Assembly (NCBI RefSeq): GCF_002207865.1
Contig: NZ_BDQM01000007.1
Span: 1 to 64,000 of the forward strand
Length of the DNA: 64,000 nt
Direction of reading: 5' to 3'
Origin: Colwellia marinimaniae
GTDB taxonomy: Bacteria; Pseudomonadota; Gammaproteobacteria; Enterobacterales; Alteromonadaceae
The notes under the pieces were generated by a model that saw only the letters and a program-made list of their open reading frames with translations, had not been told where the DNA came from and searched no databases. Position numbers and translations under genes: made by a program. Shown here piece after piece: positions 40,487 through 50,044 of this stretch. How positions within the stretch are numbered: position 1 is the stretch's first letter; every line of letters begins with the position of its first letter.

Positions 40487-41530
40487 ATGAAGACAAATTT
40501 ATCTAACGAACACAAAAACACCATTAACCTGATTGCCGATATTGGCGGTACTAATATTCGCATAGCGCAAGTAACGACCCCCCCTAAGGCTAACCTTGCT
40601 GATGGTGATACCACTGACATTAATATCAGTGACATTGAAACGTATCAATGCAAAGAATTTGCTAGCTTAGCTAAAGTGCTTGCCCATTATATTGAGGTTA
40701 AAGCGTTGGCTAATTTTAGCATTAACGCTTGTTTTGCTATTGCTTGCCCAGTAGATAAAGATTTAATTAGCATGACTAATTTACCTTGGCAGTTCTCTCA
40801 AAAGGAACTGCAACAGGCACTGAAGCTCAATTCTTTAACTTTTATTAATGACTATACCGCCATAGCCATGGCGATTCCCCTGTTATCAGATAATCAAAAA
40901 GTAAAAATTGGTGGCGGTACCAGTGTTGCTGGTAAAACTATTACGGTATGCGGCCCAGGAACAGGCTTAGGGGTGGCTAATTTAATCCCTGTTAGTATGT
41001 CTGGAAAGAAGCAATGGCACTGTATTAGTGGTGAAGGTGGTCATATCGATTTTGCTGCGGTTAATGCAATTGAGCAGCAAGTGATGAACTTTATTCAAGG
41101 CATAAAAAATCGCGTTTCATACGAGCAATTATTGTCAGGTTATGGTTTAGAGCAAATATATCAGGCGTTATTATTTATTAATCAAGGCAAAGAGATGGCC
41201 ACAGTGAACCATAAGCTTGCCGCGAAAGAAATTACCAGCAATGCTATTAACGGCAGTTGTGAACTCTGCCAACAAACCCTGACCCTCTTTTGTAATGTCC
41301 TTGGCAGCTTTGCCGGTAATCTCGCCTTGATAATGAATAGCCAAGGTGGTGTTTACATCGCGGGTGGTATAGTGCCGCGTTTTATTGATTATTTAAAAGC
41401 CAGTGATTTTAGAGCGCGTTTTGAGGCAAAGGGGCGGCTGTCATATATTACCGAGCAGGCCCCGACCTACATAATAACGGAAGAGCAGCCAGGTTTACTG
41501 GGTGCTGCCGCTTTTGTATTACAGAGCTAA
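40487..41530 (+). CDS. glk: Glucokinase (Glk type)
   Basis: 347 residues. The phosphate-binding loop DIGGTNIRIAQV, the catalytic stretch FINDYTAIAMAIPLL, GPGTGLGVA and GEGGHIDFA identify the Glk family rather than ROK kinases. It converts glucose and ATP to glucose-6-phosphate in the cytoplasm. An insert of about 25 residues near residues 30-55 makes it somewhat longer than the E. coli enzyme. It is co-transcribed with the GH31 gene just upstream. Confidence 0.93.
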   Translation: MKTNLSNEHKNTINLIADIGGTNIRIAQVTTPPKANLADGDTTDINISDIETYQCKEFASLAKVLAHYIEVKALANFSINACFAIACPVDKDLISMTNLPWQFSQKELQQALKLNSLTFINDYTAIAMAIPLLSDNQKVKIGGGTSVAGKTITVCGPGTGLGVANLIPVSMSGKKQWHCISGEGGHIDFAAVNAIEQQVMNFIQGIKNRVSYEQLLSGYGLEQIYQALLFINQGKEMATVNHKLAAKEITSNAINGSCELCQQTLTLFCNVLGSFAGNLALIMNSQGGVYIAGGIVPRFIDYLKASDFRARFEAKGRLSYITEQAPTYIITEEQPGLLGAAAFVLQS

Positions 41531-41554
41531 GGTAATAACAGTTAAACATAATAC

Positions 41555-41568
41555 TGAATACGTATGTA
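41555..41568. promoter_or_regulatory. MalR-type operator (sugar transporter)
   Basis: TGAATACGTATGTA, between glucokinase and transporter and 200 bp upstream of the transporter start. It indicates a separate regulated promoter for the transporter. Confidence 0.8.
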
Positions 41569-41682
41569 ACCGCTAGTGGTTAGCCACTAAAATGCGTATA
41601 TTAAAATGGTTGTTTTGGTTTTTATTGATCATTAAAACTTAAAAAATTTCAACACTCGCTTGTTTAATGCCTTATGGCTATT

Positions 41683-41726
41683 GCACATTATTATCGCCTT
41701 TATTTACCTTAATAATGTGCTTTTTT
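41683..41726 (+). terminator. Terminator-like hairpin in the transporter leader
   Basis: Perfect 10-bp stem GCACATTATT/AATAATGTGC (41683-41692 with 41711-41720) followed by six T. It lies between the operator at 41555 and the transporter start at 41768. It may end the glucokinase transcript, or act as an attenuator for the transporter. Confidence 0.8.
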
Positions 41727-41767
41727 AAAGACAAGCGCCGCTACATATAACAATAAGAGTGCCCCAG

Positions 41768-43273
41768 ATGAGCAATACCAGCGACATGAGTAATCAACTA
41801 AAGCAAAAGCAGCAAAAACCGCGTTTGAGCTTTTGGCAAATTTGGAATGTCAGTTTTGGCTTTCTTGGTGTGCAATTTGGTTTTGCCTTACAAAATGCTA
41901 ATGCCAGTCGCATATTGTCAGACCTAGGTGCAGACTTACATTCTTTAGCCTTATTTTGGCTTGTTGCGCCTATTATGGGTTTGATTGTTCAACCAATAGT
42001 TGGCTCAGCTTCCGATAGAACCTGGAACAAATTAGGTCGTCGTAACCCTTATATTTTAGCCGGTGGTATTGCCGCCGCTATCGGCATGTTATTAATGCCA
42101 AACTCCGCCACCTTAGCGAGCTTTATCACACCATTATTCTTTGGCGCTATGATGCTTGCCTTAATGGATGCTTCTTTTAATTTAGCCTTTCAACCGTTTC
42201 GCGCTTTAGTTTCAGATATGGTGCCGGCAGAGCAGCGTAATGTTGGTTATTCGATCCAATCATTTTTAATTAATATTGGTGGCGTTTGTGGCTCTATTTT
42301 GCCTTTTGTTTTGACCAACGTCATGGGCTTAGAAAATACCGCTGAATCTGGTGCAGTTGCGCCCTCAGTAATTTGGGCCTTTTATATTGGCGCCTCAGTC
42401 ATGTTAGGCTCGGTATTATGGACAGTGTTAAGAACCAAGGAATATGCCCCCGGCACCAATGGCTTAGCGCCATTAGAAAAAAATAATACCGAACGTTCAC
42501 TTGGGGAAAAGTTATCCGCGTTTTTTGGCCTAATGAAAACCATGCCAACCACTATGAAACAACTCGCCTTAGTGCAATTTTTCTCATGGTTTGCTTTATT
42601 TATTATGTGGGTTTATACCATGCCCGCCATTGCTCAGCATATATGGGGTATCGAGGCTAAATGGTTTGATCCAACGTATTTAGACTCAATTGGTACTATT
42701 CCTGAACATATTGCGCAAGCAAAAGGTAGTGCCGGTGATTGGGTAGGTATTATTTTCGCTGCCTACATGTTCTTTGCTGCTATTTGGTCTGTCTTTATGG
42801 CCAAAGTGGCCAGTAAAATCGGCCGTAAACTAACCTACTCATTATCATTGTTAGCTGGTGGTATTGGTTATATCAGCATTATGTTTATCGAAAGTTCTGA
42901 GCCAACGCTAGTCAACTTAGTCATTACTGAAATTACCGTACCACAAGGTGCCGTCTCATTATTCTTGCCTATGATCGGCATTGGCATGGCTTGGGCAGCT
43001 ATTTTAGCGATGCCTTACGCAATTTTAGCCGGCTCAATACCGGTGAAACAAACCGGTGTTTATATGGGCATATTCAACTTTACCATTGCCGCACCACAAA
43101 TTGTTTCTGGCATTTTTGCCGGTTGGATTTTAACTGCAGTATTTGATAATCAAGCCATCTATATCATTATGCTTGCTGGTGGTTCGATGATTTTAGCAGC
43201 ATTGTCGGTGTATTTTGTTAAAGAGGACACTGAACAAGAAGTTATTACTGGGCAAGAGAAGCTAGCTTCTTAG
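41768..43273 (+). CDS. MFS sugar transporter (GPH/SLC45-like, maltose type)
   Basis: About 501 residues with twelve membrane helices. The opening FWQIWNVSFGFLGVQFGFAL, the loop SDRTWNKLGRRNPYI and an insertion between helices are typical of the glycoside-pentoside-hexuronide / SLC45 type found in maltose and sucrose loci of Alteromonadales and Xanthomonas. It would carry maltose or short dextrins from periplasm to cytoplasm by proton symport. A GTG nine bases earlier keeps the frame, but the ATG at 41768 has the better-placed AAGAG site. An operator lies upstream and a terminator-like hairpin in the leader. Substrate is inferred from the locus. Confidence 0.9.
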   Translation: MSNTSDMSNQLKQKQQKPRLSFWQIWNVSFGFLGVQFGFALQNANASRILSDLGADLHSLALFWLVAPIMGLIVQPIVGSASDRTWNKLGRRNPYILAGGIAAAIGMLLMPNSATLASFITPLFFGAMMLALMDASFNLAFQPFRALVSDMVPAEQRNVGYSIQSFLINIGGVCGSILPFVLTNVMGLENTAESGAVAPSVIWAFYIGASVMLGSVLWTVLRTKEYAPGTNGLAPLEKNNTERSLGEKLSAFFGLMKTMPTTMKQLALVQFFSWFALFIMWVYTMPAIAQHIWGIEAKWFDPTYLDSIGTIPEHIAQAKGSAGDWVGIIFAAYMFFAAIWSVFMAKVASKIGRKLTYSLSLLAGGIGYISIMFIESSEPTLVNLVITEITVPQGAVSLFLPMIGIGMAWAAILAMPYAILAGSIPVKQTGVYMGIFNFTIAAPQIVSGIFAGWILTAVFDNQAIYIIMLAGGSMILAALSVYFVKEDTEQEVITGQEKLAS

Positions 43274-43385
43274 CCGATTAAACCTTTACTTTTTCGCACT
43301 CACCTTTAAGGTAAGTGCAGGGCTCTGTTGTCGTTAGGTGTTGGCGGTATCGTAACATATTGATTTTACGGTGAGTGTTGGTGAT

Positions 43386-43465
43386 GTGATAAAAGCGAGC
43401 TTCACAAGCATGGATGCTTGTGCAGAGCCCCATGGATGGGTTTATGCGTCTTGCTTGTTTACTCA
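43386..43465 (+). repeat. Dispersed repeat with conserved ends and a variable hairpin core, copy 2
   Basis: It begins GTGATAAAAGCGAGCTTCAC and ends GCGTCTTGCTTGTTTACTCA, as copy 1 does on the - strand (25451-25566). The core differs: ACAAGCAT-GG-ATGCTTGT (43404-43421) and CCCAT-GG-ATGGG (43429-43440). It lies between the convergent transporter and regulator genes. Confidence 0.8.
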
Positions 43466-43551
43466 CCAACACTGAACTACAACACAGCCGAGTGCAGTGT
43501 AATTCATTAATTGGATTATTAACTTATCGCTAGCTAATGAGCACTAACTAG

Positions 43552-44580
43552 CTAGAGCTCATTACCACAAGATTTTCGGATTACTAATTCTGGTGGGATC
43601 AAGGTGGTTTTCACCTCTTCACCACTAATCAAATCCAGTAAAGTTCCCACTAATAACTCACCTGCCAATTGGGTATCTTGTTTTACTGTTGTTAACGCTG
43701 GAAAGGTAAAACTGGCCACAGCGATATCATCAAAACCAACCAGTGCTACTTGCTCAGGGATACTAATACCATGCTCTTGCAATGCCCGCATGGCACCAAT
43801 AGCAATAAGATCACAAGCGGCACAAATAGCATCAAAGGGCTCACCACCGGCGATTAATTTACATGCCGCTTGATAGCCGGCCTCTTCGGTGTATAAAGCA
43901 TTAAACTGCAAAGCTTGATTAACAACTAGACCATTATCTTTTAACGACTGACAATGGCCTTTATAACGGTCAAAAAACTCAGGCGCATGACTTGAAGCAC
44001 TGCCTAAGAAAGCCAGTTTAGTACGGCCTTTTTTAATGAGATGTTCAGTCATCTCTATACCGCCTTGATGGTTATCACAACCAATCGAAATAAGCGGTAA
44101 GTTTTTAACTTCGGCGCCCCAACGGACAAAGTGTGTACCCTGATCTAACAACTTAATTAACTTCTCTTCATAGTCAACATAGTCGCCATAGCCTAATAAA
44201 ATTAGACCATCGGCTTTATTACTATCTTCAAAATCAGCATGCCAATCGTCACTTGCCTGTTGAAAAGACACTAACAAGTCATAACCTTTTTTTGCACAAG
44301 CACGGGTGATGCTGCCTAACATAGATAAGAAGAACGGGTTGATGTCTGAATCATCATTGGTGGGATCGGCAAATAATAACAAAGCAATGGTATCACTTTG
44401 CTGAGAACGTAAATTACTAGCATTTTTATCAACCTTGTAATTTAACTCTTTGGCGATGGCTTGAATTTTCTCTCGTGTTGCCTCATTAACTAGTGGGCTA
44501 TTTCGCAAAGCTCTTGAGACAGTGGATTGAGAAACCCCTGCCTTATAAGCGATATCAAATGACGTTGCTTTTTCTTTCAC
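43552..44580 (-). CDS. malR: LacI-family regulator of the alpha-glucan genes (MalR-like)
   Basis: 342 residues with a GTG start and AGAAGG just before it. The LacI helix-turn-helix FDIAYKAGVSQSTVSRALR and the hinge with LNYKVDKNASNLRSQ are clear, followed by a periplasmic-binding-protein-like sensor domain. The operators at eight places in this window, all with a central CG and next to maltodextrin genes, are the natural targets of this only LacI-type gene. The ligand is probably maltose, glucose or a derivative. The name follows context and is not proven. It is convergent with the transporter and has no perfect operator of its own. Confidence 0.88.
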   Translation of the reverse strand: MKEKATSFDIAYKAGVSQSTVSRALRNSPLVNEATREKIQAIAKELNYKVDKNASNLRSQQSDTIALLLFADPTNDDSDINPFFLSMLGSITRACAKKGYDLLVSFQQASDDWHADFEDSNKADGLILLGYGDYVDYEEKLIKLLDQGTHFVRWGAEVKNLPLISIGCDNHQGGIEMTEHLIKKGRTKLAFLGSASSHAPEFFDRYKGHCQSLKDNGLVVNQALQFNALYTEEAGYQAACKLIAGGEPFDAICAACDLIAIGAMRALQEHGISIPEQVALVGFDDIAVASFTFPALTTVKQDTQLAGELLVGTLLDLISGEEVKTTLIPPELVIRKSCGNEL

Positions 44581-44731
44581 ATGACCTTCTTAAAAAGTAA
44601 AATAACAAGAATAAAACTTAGTAATACCATACCTGAGCGACTGTCTTATGTATAGCCAGCAGCAAAGTAAAATGAATTAACTCACTGACAAACTTGTTAA
44701 TTATTTAACCGCTAAATTTTTACAGGCAATA

Positions 44732-44767
44732 AAAAACCCAGTAAACAATAATGCTGCTTGCTGGGTT
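44732..44767 (-). terminator. Intrinsic terminator of the outer-membrane protein gene
   Basis: A 7-bp stem AACCCAG/CTGGGTT (44735-44741 with 44761-44767) with a long loop. On the - strand a run of six T follows. It lies 90 bp after the stop of the gene at 44854. Confidence 0.65.
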
Positions 44768-44853
44768 GCTTTACTATCAAATAACTAACGAGTAATTATC
44801 AAATAGTTAACGAATAACGATAATGTTTATACGTATCTCTGCGCTTATATTAT

Positions 44854-45543
44854 TTAGAAGATTGAGCCGATTTCTAAGTGATATGAGCCGATGCTGGCAT
44901 CGTCTGAATGACTAAAGTCAATCCAAGCTTGTTTGTAACTGGCACGAAAAAACAAACTGTTATCTAACTCATAACGAAACCCTACGGCAACATTATAGGA
45001 AAAACGAGTATCGTTGAAAGTATTTTGATAACTATCACAAACATAACCCCACCACGGATCCCACCAACAAACTGAGCCAGGTGGTCCATCGGCAATATTA
45101 CTATCAACATAAGTCCAACCAGCACCCACTTGCACATAAGGGGTAAACTGTGCGGCAAACACACTATAAACGACATTAAACTGACTTTCTAACAAGTCCA
45201 TTTTGTGGTTTATTTGATGACTACTACCATTATCAGCATCAATTAGAGTGGCCTGGTAACTTGGCGTTGATGAGGAAAAATCAAAGTTAAACAAAATATG
45301 CGGGTTTAAATTATAGCCTAGGGTAAAACCCCAACCATAATCACTCTCCATAGCAGTTTTTGAACCATTTTGACCATCAATATCAGTTGCCTGATTATTG
45401 AGTATTTTAAAACTCGCTTCCCACTTGTCACTACGCTTAGTGTACTTAGCGTTGGCATCAACACTTAACATACTAACCAAAAAGCCAAGTAGACAACTCA
45501 ATAGTATGGTCTTTGACATTAACACCTTGTTAAAAAACATCAT
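44854..45543 (-). CDS. OmpW-like small outer-membrane beta-barrel protein
   Basis: 229 residues. A signal peptide ends near ANA-KYT. Alternating strands such as GWGFTLGYNLNPHILFNFDF and YVQVGAGWTYVD, and the terminal YHLEIGSIF ending in Phe, point to an eight-stranded barrel of the OmpW/OmpA-like type. A loop with CWWDPWWGYVC may form a disulfide. The function is unknown; OmpW relatives pass small hydrophobic compounds. ATG codons at residues 1, 2 and 9 are all possible starts, and residue 9 would give the more usual signal length. Confidence 0.8.
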   Translation of the reverse strand: MMFFNKVLMSKTILLSCLLGFLVSMLSVDANAKYTKRSDKWEASFKILNNQATDIDGQNGSKTAMESDYGWGFTLGYNLNPHILFNFDFSSSTPSYQATLIDADNGSSHQINHKMDLLESQFNVVYSVFAAQFTPYVQVGAGWTYVDSNIADGPPGSVCWWDPWWGYVCDSYQNTFNDTRFSYNVAVGFRYELDNSLFFRASYKQAWIDFSHSDDASIGSYHLEIGSIF

Positions 45544-45588
45544 TATTCCTTTAACTTAATTTTCGTTGATAGAATTAATCGTATAAAC

Positions 45589-46164
45589 TTATTGAGCTTT
45601 ACTTGCGCGGGATACATAGTCGCCCGAGCGTGTATCAATGCGCACTTTCTCACCAATTTGCACAAACAAAGGTACACGCACAACCGCGCCGGTTGCTAAT
45701 GTTGCCGGTTTACCACCCGTACCTGCGGTATCACCTTTTAGGCCGGGGTCTGTTTCGGTAATATCAATTTCGACAAAATTAGGTGGCGTTACTGTGATTG
45801 GTGTGCCATTCCATAAGGTGATGGTACAAACGTCACCTTCAACTAACCACTTAACCGTATCAGCGACTGCTTTTTCATCAGCGCCAATTTGCTCAAAGGT
45901 TTCATTATTCATAAAGTGCCAGAATTCACCATCAGCATATAAATAGGCTAATTCAATATCCATGACATCAGCGATTTCAACCGTCTCTCCTGATTTGAAG
46001 GTTTTCTCTAACACTTTACCTGAGATGAGTTTACGAATTTTAACGCGGCTAAAGGCTTGGCCTTTACCCGGTTTTACTAATTCATTTTCAAGGATGTTAC
46101 AAGGTTCGCCATCAAGCATGATTTTAAGTCCAGTTTTGAACTGATTGGTACTGATATTAGCCAT
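45589..46164 (-). CDS. efp: Translation elongation factor P
   Basis: 191 residues with the three beta domains of EF-P. The loop [10 protein letters not shown] carries Lys34, the residue modified with beta-lysine by EpmA/EpmB. EF-P relieves ribosome stalling at polyproline. The C-terminal [14 protein letters not shown] is the family signature. The gene is divergent from epmB, which makes the beta-lysine, so the factor and its modifying enzyme are side by side. The epmA gene is not in this window. Confidence 0.98.
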   Translation of the reverse strand: MANISTNQFKTGLKIMLDGEPCNILENELVKPGKGQAFSRVKIRKLISGKVLEKTFKSGETVEIADVMDIELAYLYADGEFWHFMNNETFEQIGADEKAVADTVKWLVEGDVCTITLWNGTPITVTPPNFVEIDITETDPGLKGDTAGTGGKPATLATGAVVRVPLFVQIGEKVRIDTRSGDYVSRASKAQ

Positions 46165-46263
46165 AGTAAGAAGTGCTCTTTTATTGATTACTTAGTTATT
46201 TATTTGATCTTCACTAGTCTATAACCGTTATAATGGCAGCAGTAGCTAGTAAGAGATGTTCAA

Positions 46264-47304
46264 TTGAAATTAGAATTGCCGCAGATAATAACCCAAATTG
46301 ATCACGATTTGCATCTTTGTGATGAAAAATCATGGCAAAAAGACTTGCGTGAGGTAGTGACCGAGCCCGAACAACTATTAGCCTTAGTTAATATTGCCCC
46401 TGATGACTATTTACAACATTTCAAAGCACGGAGTTTATTTCCTGTGCGTGTGCCGCTGCCCTTTATTAAGCGCATGAAAAAAGGCGACTTTAACGATCCG
46501 CTACTAAAACAAGTCATGCCATTATCCACAGAATTTTCACTCACTGAGGGCTACTCTGCTGATCCCTTATTTGAACATGATACCGTCGCCGAAGGCTTAT
46601 TGCATAAATACCAGAACCGGGTATTGATGATAGTAAAATCGGCATGTGCGATTAATTGTCGCTATTGCTTTCGTCGTCATTTTCCTTATCAAGATAACAG
46701 CCCTAATAAAAAGCGTTGGCAAAGTGCCCTGGATTATATTGCTGCCCATAATGAAATCAGCGAAGTTATTTTTAGTGGTGGCGATCCCTTGATGGCTAAC
46801 GACAATCACTTGGCTTGGCTGGTTGAGCAAATAGAACACATTCCCCATGTGACACGTTTGCGTATTCATACTCGCTTGCCCGTAGTAATACCTAACCGCA
46901 TCACAGCAAGCCTTGTTGCCCTGTTAAAAAATTCACGCTTAAAAGCCACTATGGTGTTGCATATCAATCACCCGAATGAAATTAATGATGAGTTAATCGC
47001 GGCACTTGAACCGCTGCGCGCAGCGCGTATTCCACTCTTTAACCAAAGTGTGCTGTTACGTGGGGTAAATGATGATGCTGAGATCTTAAGTAACTTAAGC
47101 GAAGTGCTGTTTGATGCTGGCATTCAACCCTACTATTTGCACCTTTTTGATGCGGTGCAAGGCGCTGCTCACTTTGATGTTAGTGAGACAAATGCCGTAG
47201 CAATAGTTAAAGAGATGCTGGCTCGCTTACCTGGCTTCTTAATGCCTAAGTTAGTACGAGAAATTGCTGGTCAAGCTAACAAAACGCCAATCAATCTGGC
47301 ATAA
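46264..47304 (+). CDS. epmB: EF-P-(R)-beta-lysine synthase EpmB (lysine 2,3-aminomutase family)
   Basis: 346 residues with a TTG start. The radical-SAM motif CAINCRYCFRRHFPY (CxxxCxxC) near residue 123 holds a 4Fe-4S cluster, and FSGGDPLM follows. It converts lysine to (R)-beta-lysine for attachment to EF-P Lys34. Unlike true lysine aminomutases it is shorter and starts with the EpmB-type N-terminal region. It is divergent from efp, as in many gammaproteobacteria. Confidence 0.95.
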   Translation: MKLELPQIITQIDHDLHLCDEKSWQKDLREVVTEPEQLLALVNIAPDDYLQHFKARSLFPVRVPLPFIKRMKKGDFNDPLLKQVMPLSTEFSLTEGYSADPLFEHDTVAEGLLHKYQNRVLMIVKSACAINCRYCFRRHFPYQDNSPNKKRWQSALDYIAAHNEISEVIFSGGDPLMANDNHLAWLVEQIEHIPHVTRLRIHTRLPVVIPNRITASLVALLKNSRLKATMVLHINHPNEINDELIAALEPLRAARIPLFNQSVLLRGVNDDAEILSNLSEVLFDAGIQPYYLHLFDAVQGAAHFDVSETNAVAIVKEMLARLPGFLMPKLVREIAGQANKTPINLA

Positions 47305-47343
47305 TTGACAAAATAAAGAACAATCCTCAAAGTAAGAAGTGTT

Positions 47344-47649
47344 ATGACTAAAGCAATTGAACAACAACTTATTGAAAATATTTCAGTGATTTTAAAAAGA
47401 TCGTTAACCGCTGATGCCACCTTAGCCGATTTACGTGAAAAAAAGAAAGCCAGCTTTAAAGCTATTTTTACTGCCGATGCTAGCTTTACCTGTTCAGCCA
47501 ACACCTTCCAACCCTATGTTGAAGAAATAGCCGATGATCTTTTACAGTGGCAAGCCAGTAAAGAGCAAGGGCCATTAATTGCCTTAGTTAAAAAGATAGA
47601 GCAGCTATTCACAGTTCTAGCTAACTTTGAGCAAAGCTACATTCAATAA
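47344..47649 (+). CDS. Small conserved-looking protein of unknown function
   Basis: 101 residues, predicted mostly helical, no signal peptide. It contains LREKKKASFKAIFTADASF in the middle and a helical C-terminal half with LIALVKKIEQLFTVLANFEQ. I do not recognise a family. It starts 39 nt after epmB and may be in the same transcript. It ends 14 nt before the convergent MscS-type gene. Confidence 0.7.
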   Translation: MTKAIEQQLIENISVILKRSLTADATLADLREKKKASFKAIFTADASFTCSANTFQPYVEEIADDLLQWQASKEQGPLIALVKKIEQLFTVLANFEQSYIQ

Positions 47650-47663
47650 CTTAAGCAGGTCAA

Positions 47664-49319
47664 TTACTCAGCAACTCTTTCTGCCATCACTTGTACTTTA
47701 CAATCATGTTCGTTCAGTAAAGCGAGAATATTCAGATTGAGTTGATTGATTTCATCAAGATAAACATCAAAGTCTGTGGTTTTAACATAAGCCAAAATAT
47801 CCAATTCTAAGCCATATATAGTATAGGCTTTAAAATGACTGCGCAGCGGCGATGCGGCAATCATATCTGTTGAATTGAACATAGCCCTAATGGCCACCAG
47901 TAAACTCTCAATATTTTCTTTTGACGTACTTGGTGCTAAGAATATCTTAGGTCGAAAAACTATTTTTTCTCGCTCGGCATAGTTTTCAATGTTCATATCA
48001 ATAAATTTTGCATTAGCGACATAAATAACCGTTCGTTCTAATGTTCGAATACGAGTAGAGCGTAAACCTATTTCTTCAACCACACCAAAACTGTTACCAA
48101 AACGGCAAAAGTCACCAATCTTAACCGGTGCCGATGTATATAAGGTAATAGCACCAATAATATTTTCTATGGTTTTTTGCGCAGCCAGTGCAATAGCTAA
48201 ACCACCAATACCTAAGCCAGCCAATAAGGTAGAAGCATTAAAACCCAGATTTTCCAACCAGTTCAAACTAGCAATACTAAATATAATGATCTTTATTACT
48301 GTGCCAGCCGGTCTTAACAAATACACCGCTAACGGTTTTTCTTGAGCAATAAATTTTTCTGCCAATATTATTTTCATTAAATCAATAAAACGAAAACAGA
48401 CCCAGGACCAAGCAATAATTAATAAAGTACTGCCTTCAGTCACCGCTCGAACGGCAATAGTAACATTGGCTTCATCACTAAAACTACGGGCAAAAATCAC
48501 CGCGATTAATAATGCTACCGGCTCTTTAATAAACCGTAAAACGTCTTCAGAGACCTTATGATAAACACGTTTGATACTAAAAGCTGTCAGCCAGGTAAAG
48601 GCTTTGGCAATAAGGTAATATATCAATATCATCAAGGTGAAATATAACCATTGCCAGAGCATGACGCCAAAGAGGTCTATTGATGGTAATTTTTTGGCTA
48701 AGAACTCTCCCAGAGGAGAATAAGAATAACGCTTAAATAAGCGTGGGATTTTCTCAACCGTGGCATTTGATATTTTCCAAATTCTCACTTTATCTGTTGC
48801 TCGAGGAATGCGCTGTAATAAAATATCAACCGTATTACCTTGGTAATCAACTTGCCCTACCAGTTCTCTATACGAGGGTAGGTTGTCATTTTTTCGTCCC
48901 TCTTTTCGGGCACTGATACTATTGAGATCGACCCATAAGGTTCGGTTTAACACTACGGCTAATTGTCTCGCCAATTCTTCTTTACCAACACTTAAGGTTT
49001 TTTCTGACAGGTTGCGATAATCTAAATAATGTGTCGCTAAGGCTAGATCACCCGCACGCATTGCACGTAAATATCCGGCCATAGCACTGCGAGGTTGACC
49101 GCGTTCATATTTATCTTGCGGCACATCATATTCATCTGGCTGTAAGCTTTGTTGTGATTTTTCTTTGCTATCAAGCATGCTTTTAATGGATAGTACTTCA
49201 CCATTATTACTTGCTGGCTGGGCGCTCAATACCTTTGGGCTGATGAGAAGTATAAATAAGAGCATGATAAGGGTAACTGGAGAAGGGTAAAAAATAGTAG
49301 TCTGTTGAGTGGGCTTCAT
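47664..49319 (-). CDS. MscS-family mechanosensitive ion channel
   Basis: About 551 residues. A signal peptide and a periplasmic N-terminal region (to about 185) are followed by several membrane helices (about 210-360). The MscS pore helix and beta domain follow, with LLAGLGIGGLAIALAAQKTIENIIG and the FCRFGNSFGVVEEIGLRSTR stretch. These channels release solutes on hypo-osmotic shock. I place the start at 49319, because AAGGAAAAGG lies just upstream of that ATG and a good signal peptide follows; an ATG 24 nt earlier keeps the same frame. Confidence 0.9.
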   Translation of the reverse strand: MKPTQQTTIFYPSPVTLIMLLFILLISPKVLSAQPASNNGEVLSIKSMLDSKEKSQQSLQPDEYDVPQDKYERGQPRSAMAGYLRAMRAGDLALATHYLDYRNLSEKTLSVGKEELARQLAVVLNRTLWVDLNSISARKEGRKNDNLPSYRELVGQVDYQGNTVDILLQRIPRATDKVRIWKISNATVEKIPRLFKRYSYSPLGEFLAKKLPSIDLFGVMLWQWLYFTLMILIYYLIAKAFTWLTAFSIKRVYHKVSEDVLRFIKEPVALLIAVIFARSFSDEANVTIAVRAVTEGSTLLIIAWSWVCFRFIDLMKIILAEKFIAQEKPLAVYLLRPAGTVIKIIIFSIASLNWLENLGFNASTLLAGLGIGGLAIALAAQKTIENIIGAITLYTSAPVKIGDFCRFGNSFGVVEEIGLRSTRIRTLERTVIYVANAKFIDMNIENYAEREKIVFRPKIFLAPSTSKENIESLLVAIRAMFNSTDMIAASPLRSHFKAYTIYGLELDILAYVKTTDFDVYLDEINQLNLNILALLNEHDCKVQVMAERVAE

Positions 49320-49410
49320 TGCGCCTTTTCCTTGCGATAACATAAAGTAACAGGCAAAGATAATAACTTAATTACTTAATCACTTCAGGGGAAAATACAA
49401 TTTTAGGCAA

Positions 49411-49435
49411 TAAAAAAGTCACCGTAGTGACTTTT
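49411..49435 (-). terminator. Intrinsic terminator of the DUF3016-type gene
   Basis: Perfect 9-bp stem AAAAGTCAC/GTGACTTTT (49414-49422 with 49427-49435) with a 4-nt loop, followed on the - strand by six T. Confidence 0.85.
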
Positions 49436-49458
49436 AATTTAGTAGTTTTTCTCAAGTA

Positions 49459-49962
49459 CTATTTTTTTACCCGCAAGTCTTTAAAGGTTTTATCAAACCA
49501 GACATCGAGCATCTTCTTCTCATAACCCAAGGATTTATGACGATATTTCAAGTTACTACCTGACATAAAGTTCATGTCTTTAAGTACCACTTCATCCGAT
49601 TGAACTAGCTTGCCATCGGCATCAAGCAGTTGATAAGAAAAGTTCATTCGTGGGCTATAAATCTGCTTAACAATACGGGTTCTATGTATGCCCGCGGCAT
49701 TAGTATCGCCAGCAAGGTCAACATCTGTGACATCAATTTTAAGTACTTGCCCCTCAGGCAAGGTTGCCGCTAATTTAGCAAAGTGCTTTTCAAAATCTCG
49801 AAAGATACGCTCTCTAAATGACTTACGGTTTTCATTACCGGCATTAATATCACGATAGCTTTTATAATCAGTCCAGGTTACTTCACTACTTGCCGCAAAT
49901 GCGCCAGGCGCCATTAATAATGTTGAAATCAACAGTGTAACCATATAAGTAAATTGTTTCAT
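49459..49962 (-). CDS. DUF3016-type periplasmic protein
   Basis: 167 residues with a signal peptide ending AFA-ASS. The start of the mature part, VTWTDYKSYRDI, and the following RKSFRERIFRDFEKHFAKLA match the DUF3016 family as I know it. Strands such as LKIDVTDVDLAG and FSYQLLDADGKLV follow. Family members are found in gammaproteobacterial envelopes; their role is unknown. The next gene upstream (50045) encodes a lipoprotein in the same direction, 82 bp away, and both could share an envelope function. Confidence 0.75.
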   Translation of the reverse strand: MKQFTYMVTLLISTLLMAPGAFAASSEVTWTDYKSYRDINAGNENRKSFRERIFRDFEKHFAKLAATLPEGQVLKIDVTDVDLAGDTNAAGIHRTRIVKQIYSPRMNFSYQLLDADGKLVQSDEVVLKDMNFMSGSNLKYRHKSLGYEKKMLDVWFDKTFKDLRVKK

Positions 49963-50044
49963 ATGCCATCCTCTTATTAAATGTTCAACTTTAGTAAAAC
50001 AAAAAAAACGGGTGTAAACCGTGTGAATTTGCTACCGGTAGGTG

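Noticed and set aside
41574..41589. Hairpin TAGTGG/CCACTA after the operator at 41555
   Set aside because: The stem has six pairs and no T-tract, so it is not a convincing terminator or operator.
43278..43472. 64-codon frame on the - strand between transporter and regulator
   Set aside because: It coincides with the dispersed repeat and has no ribosome binding site or recognisable product.
44829..44836. A ninth MalR operator (ATACGTAT core)
   Set aside because: Only the 8-bp core is present and the outer bases TG and CA are missing. It lies 250 bp from the regulator start; chance occurrence is likely.
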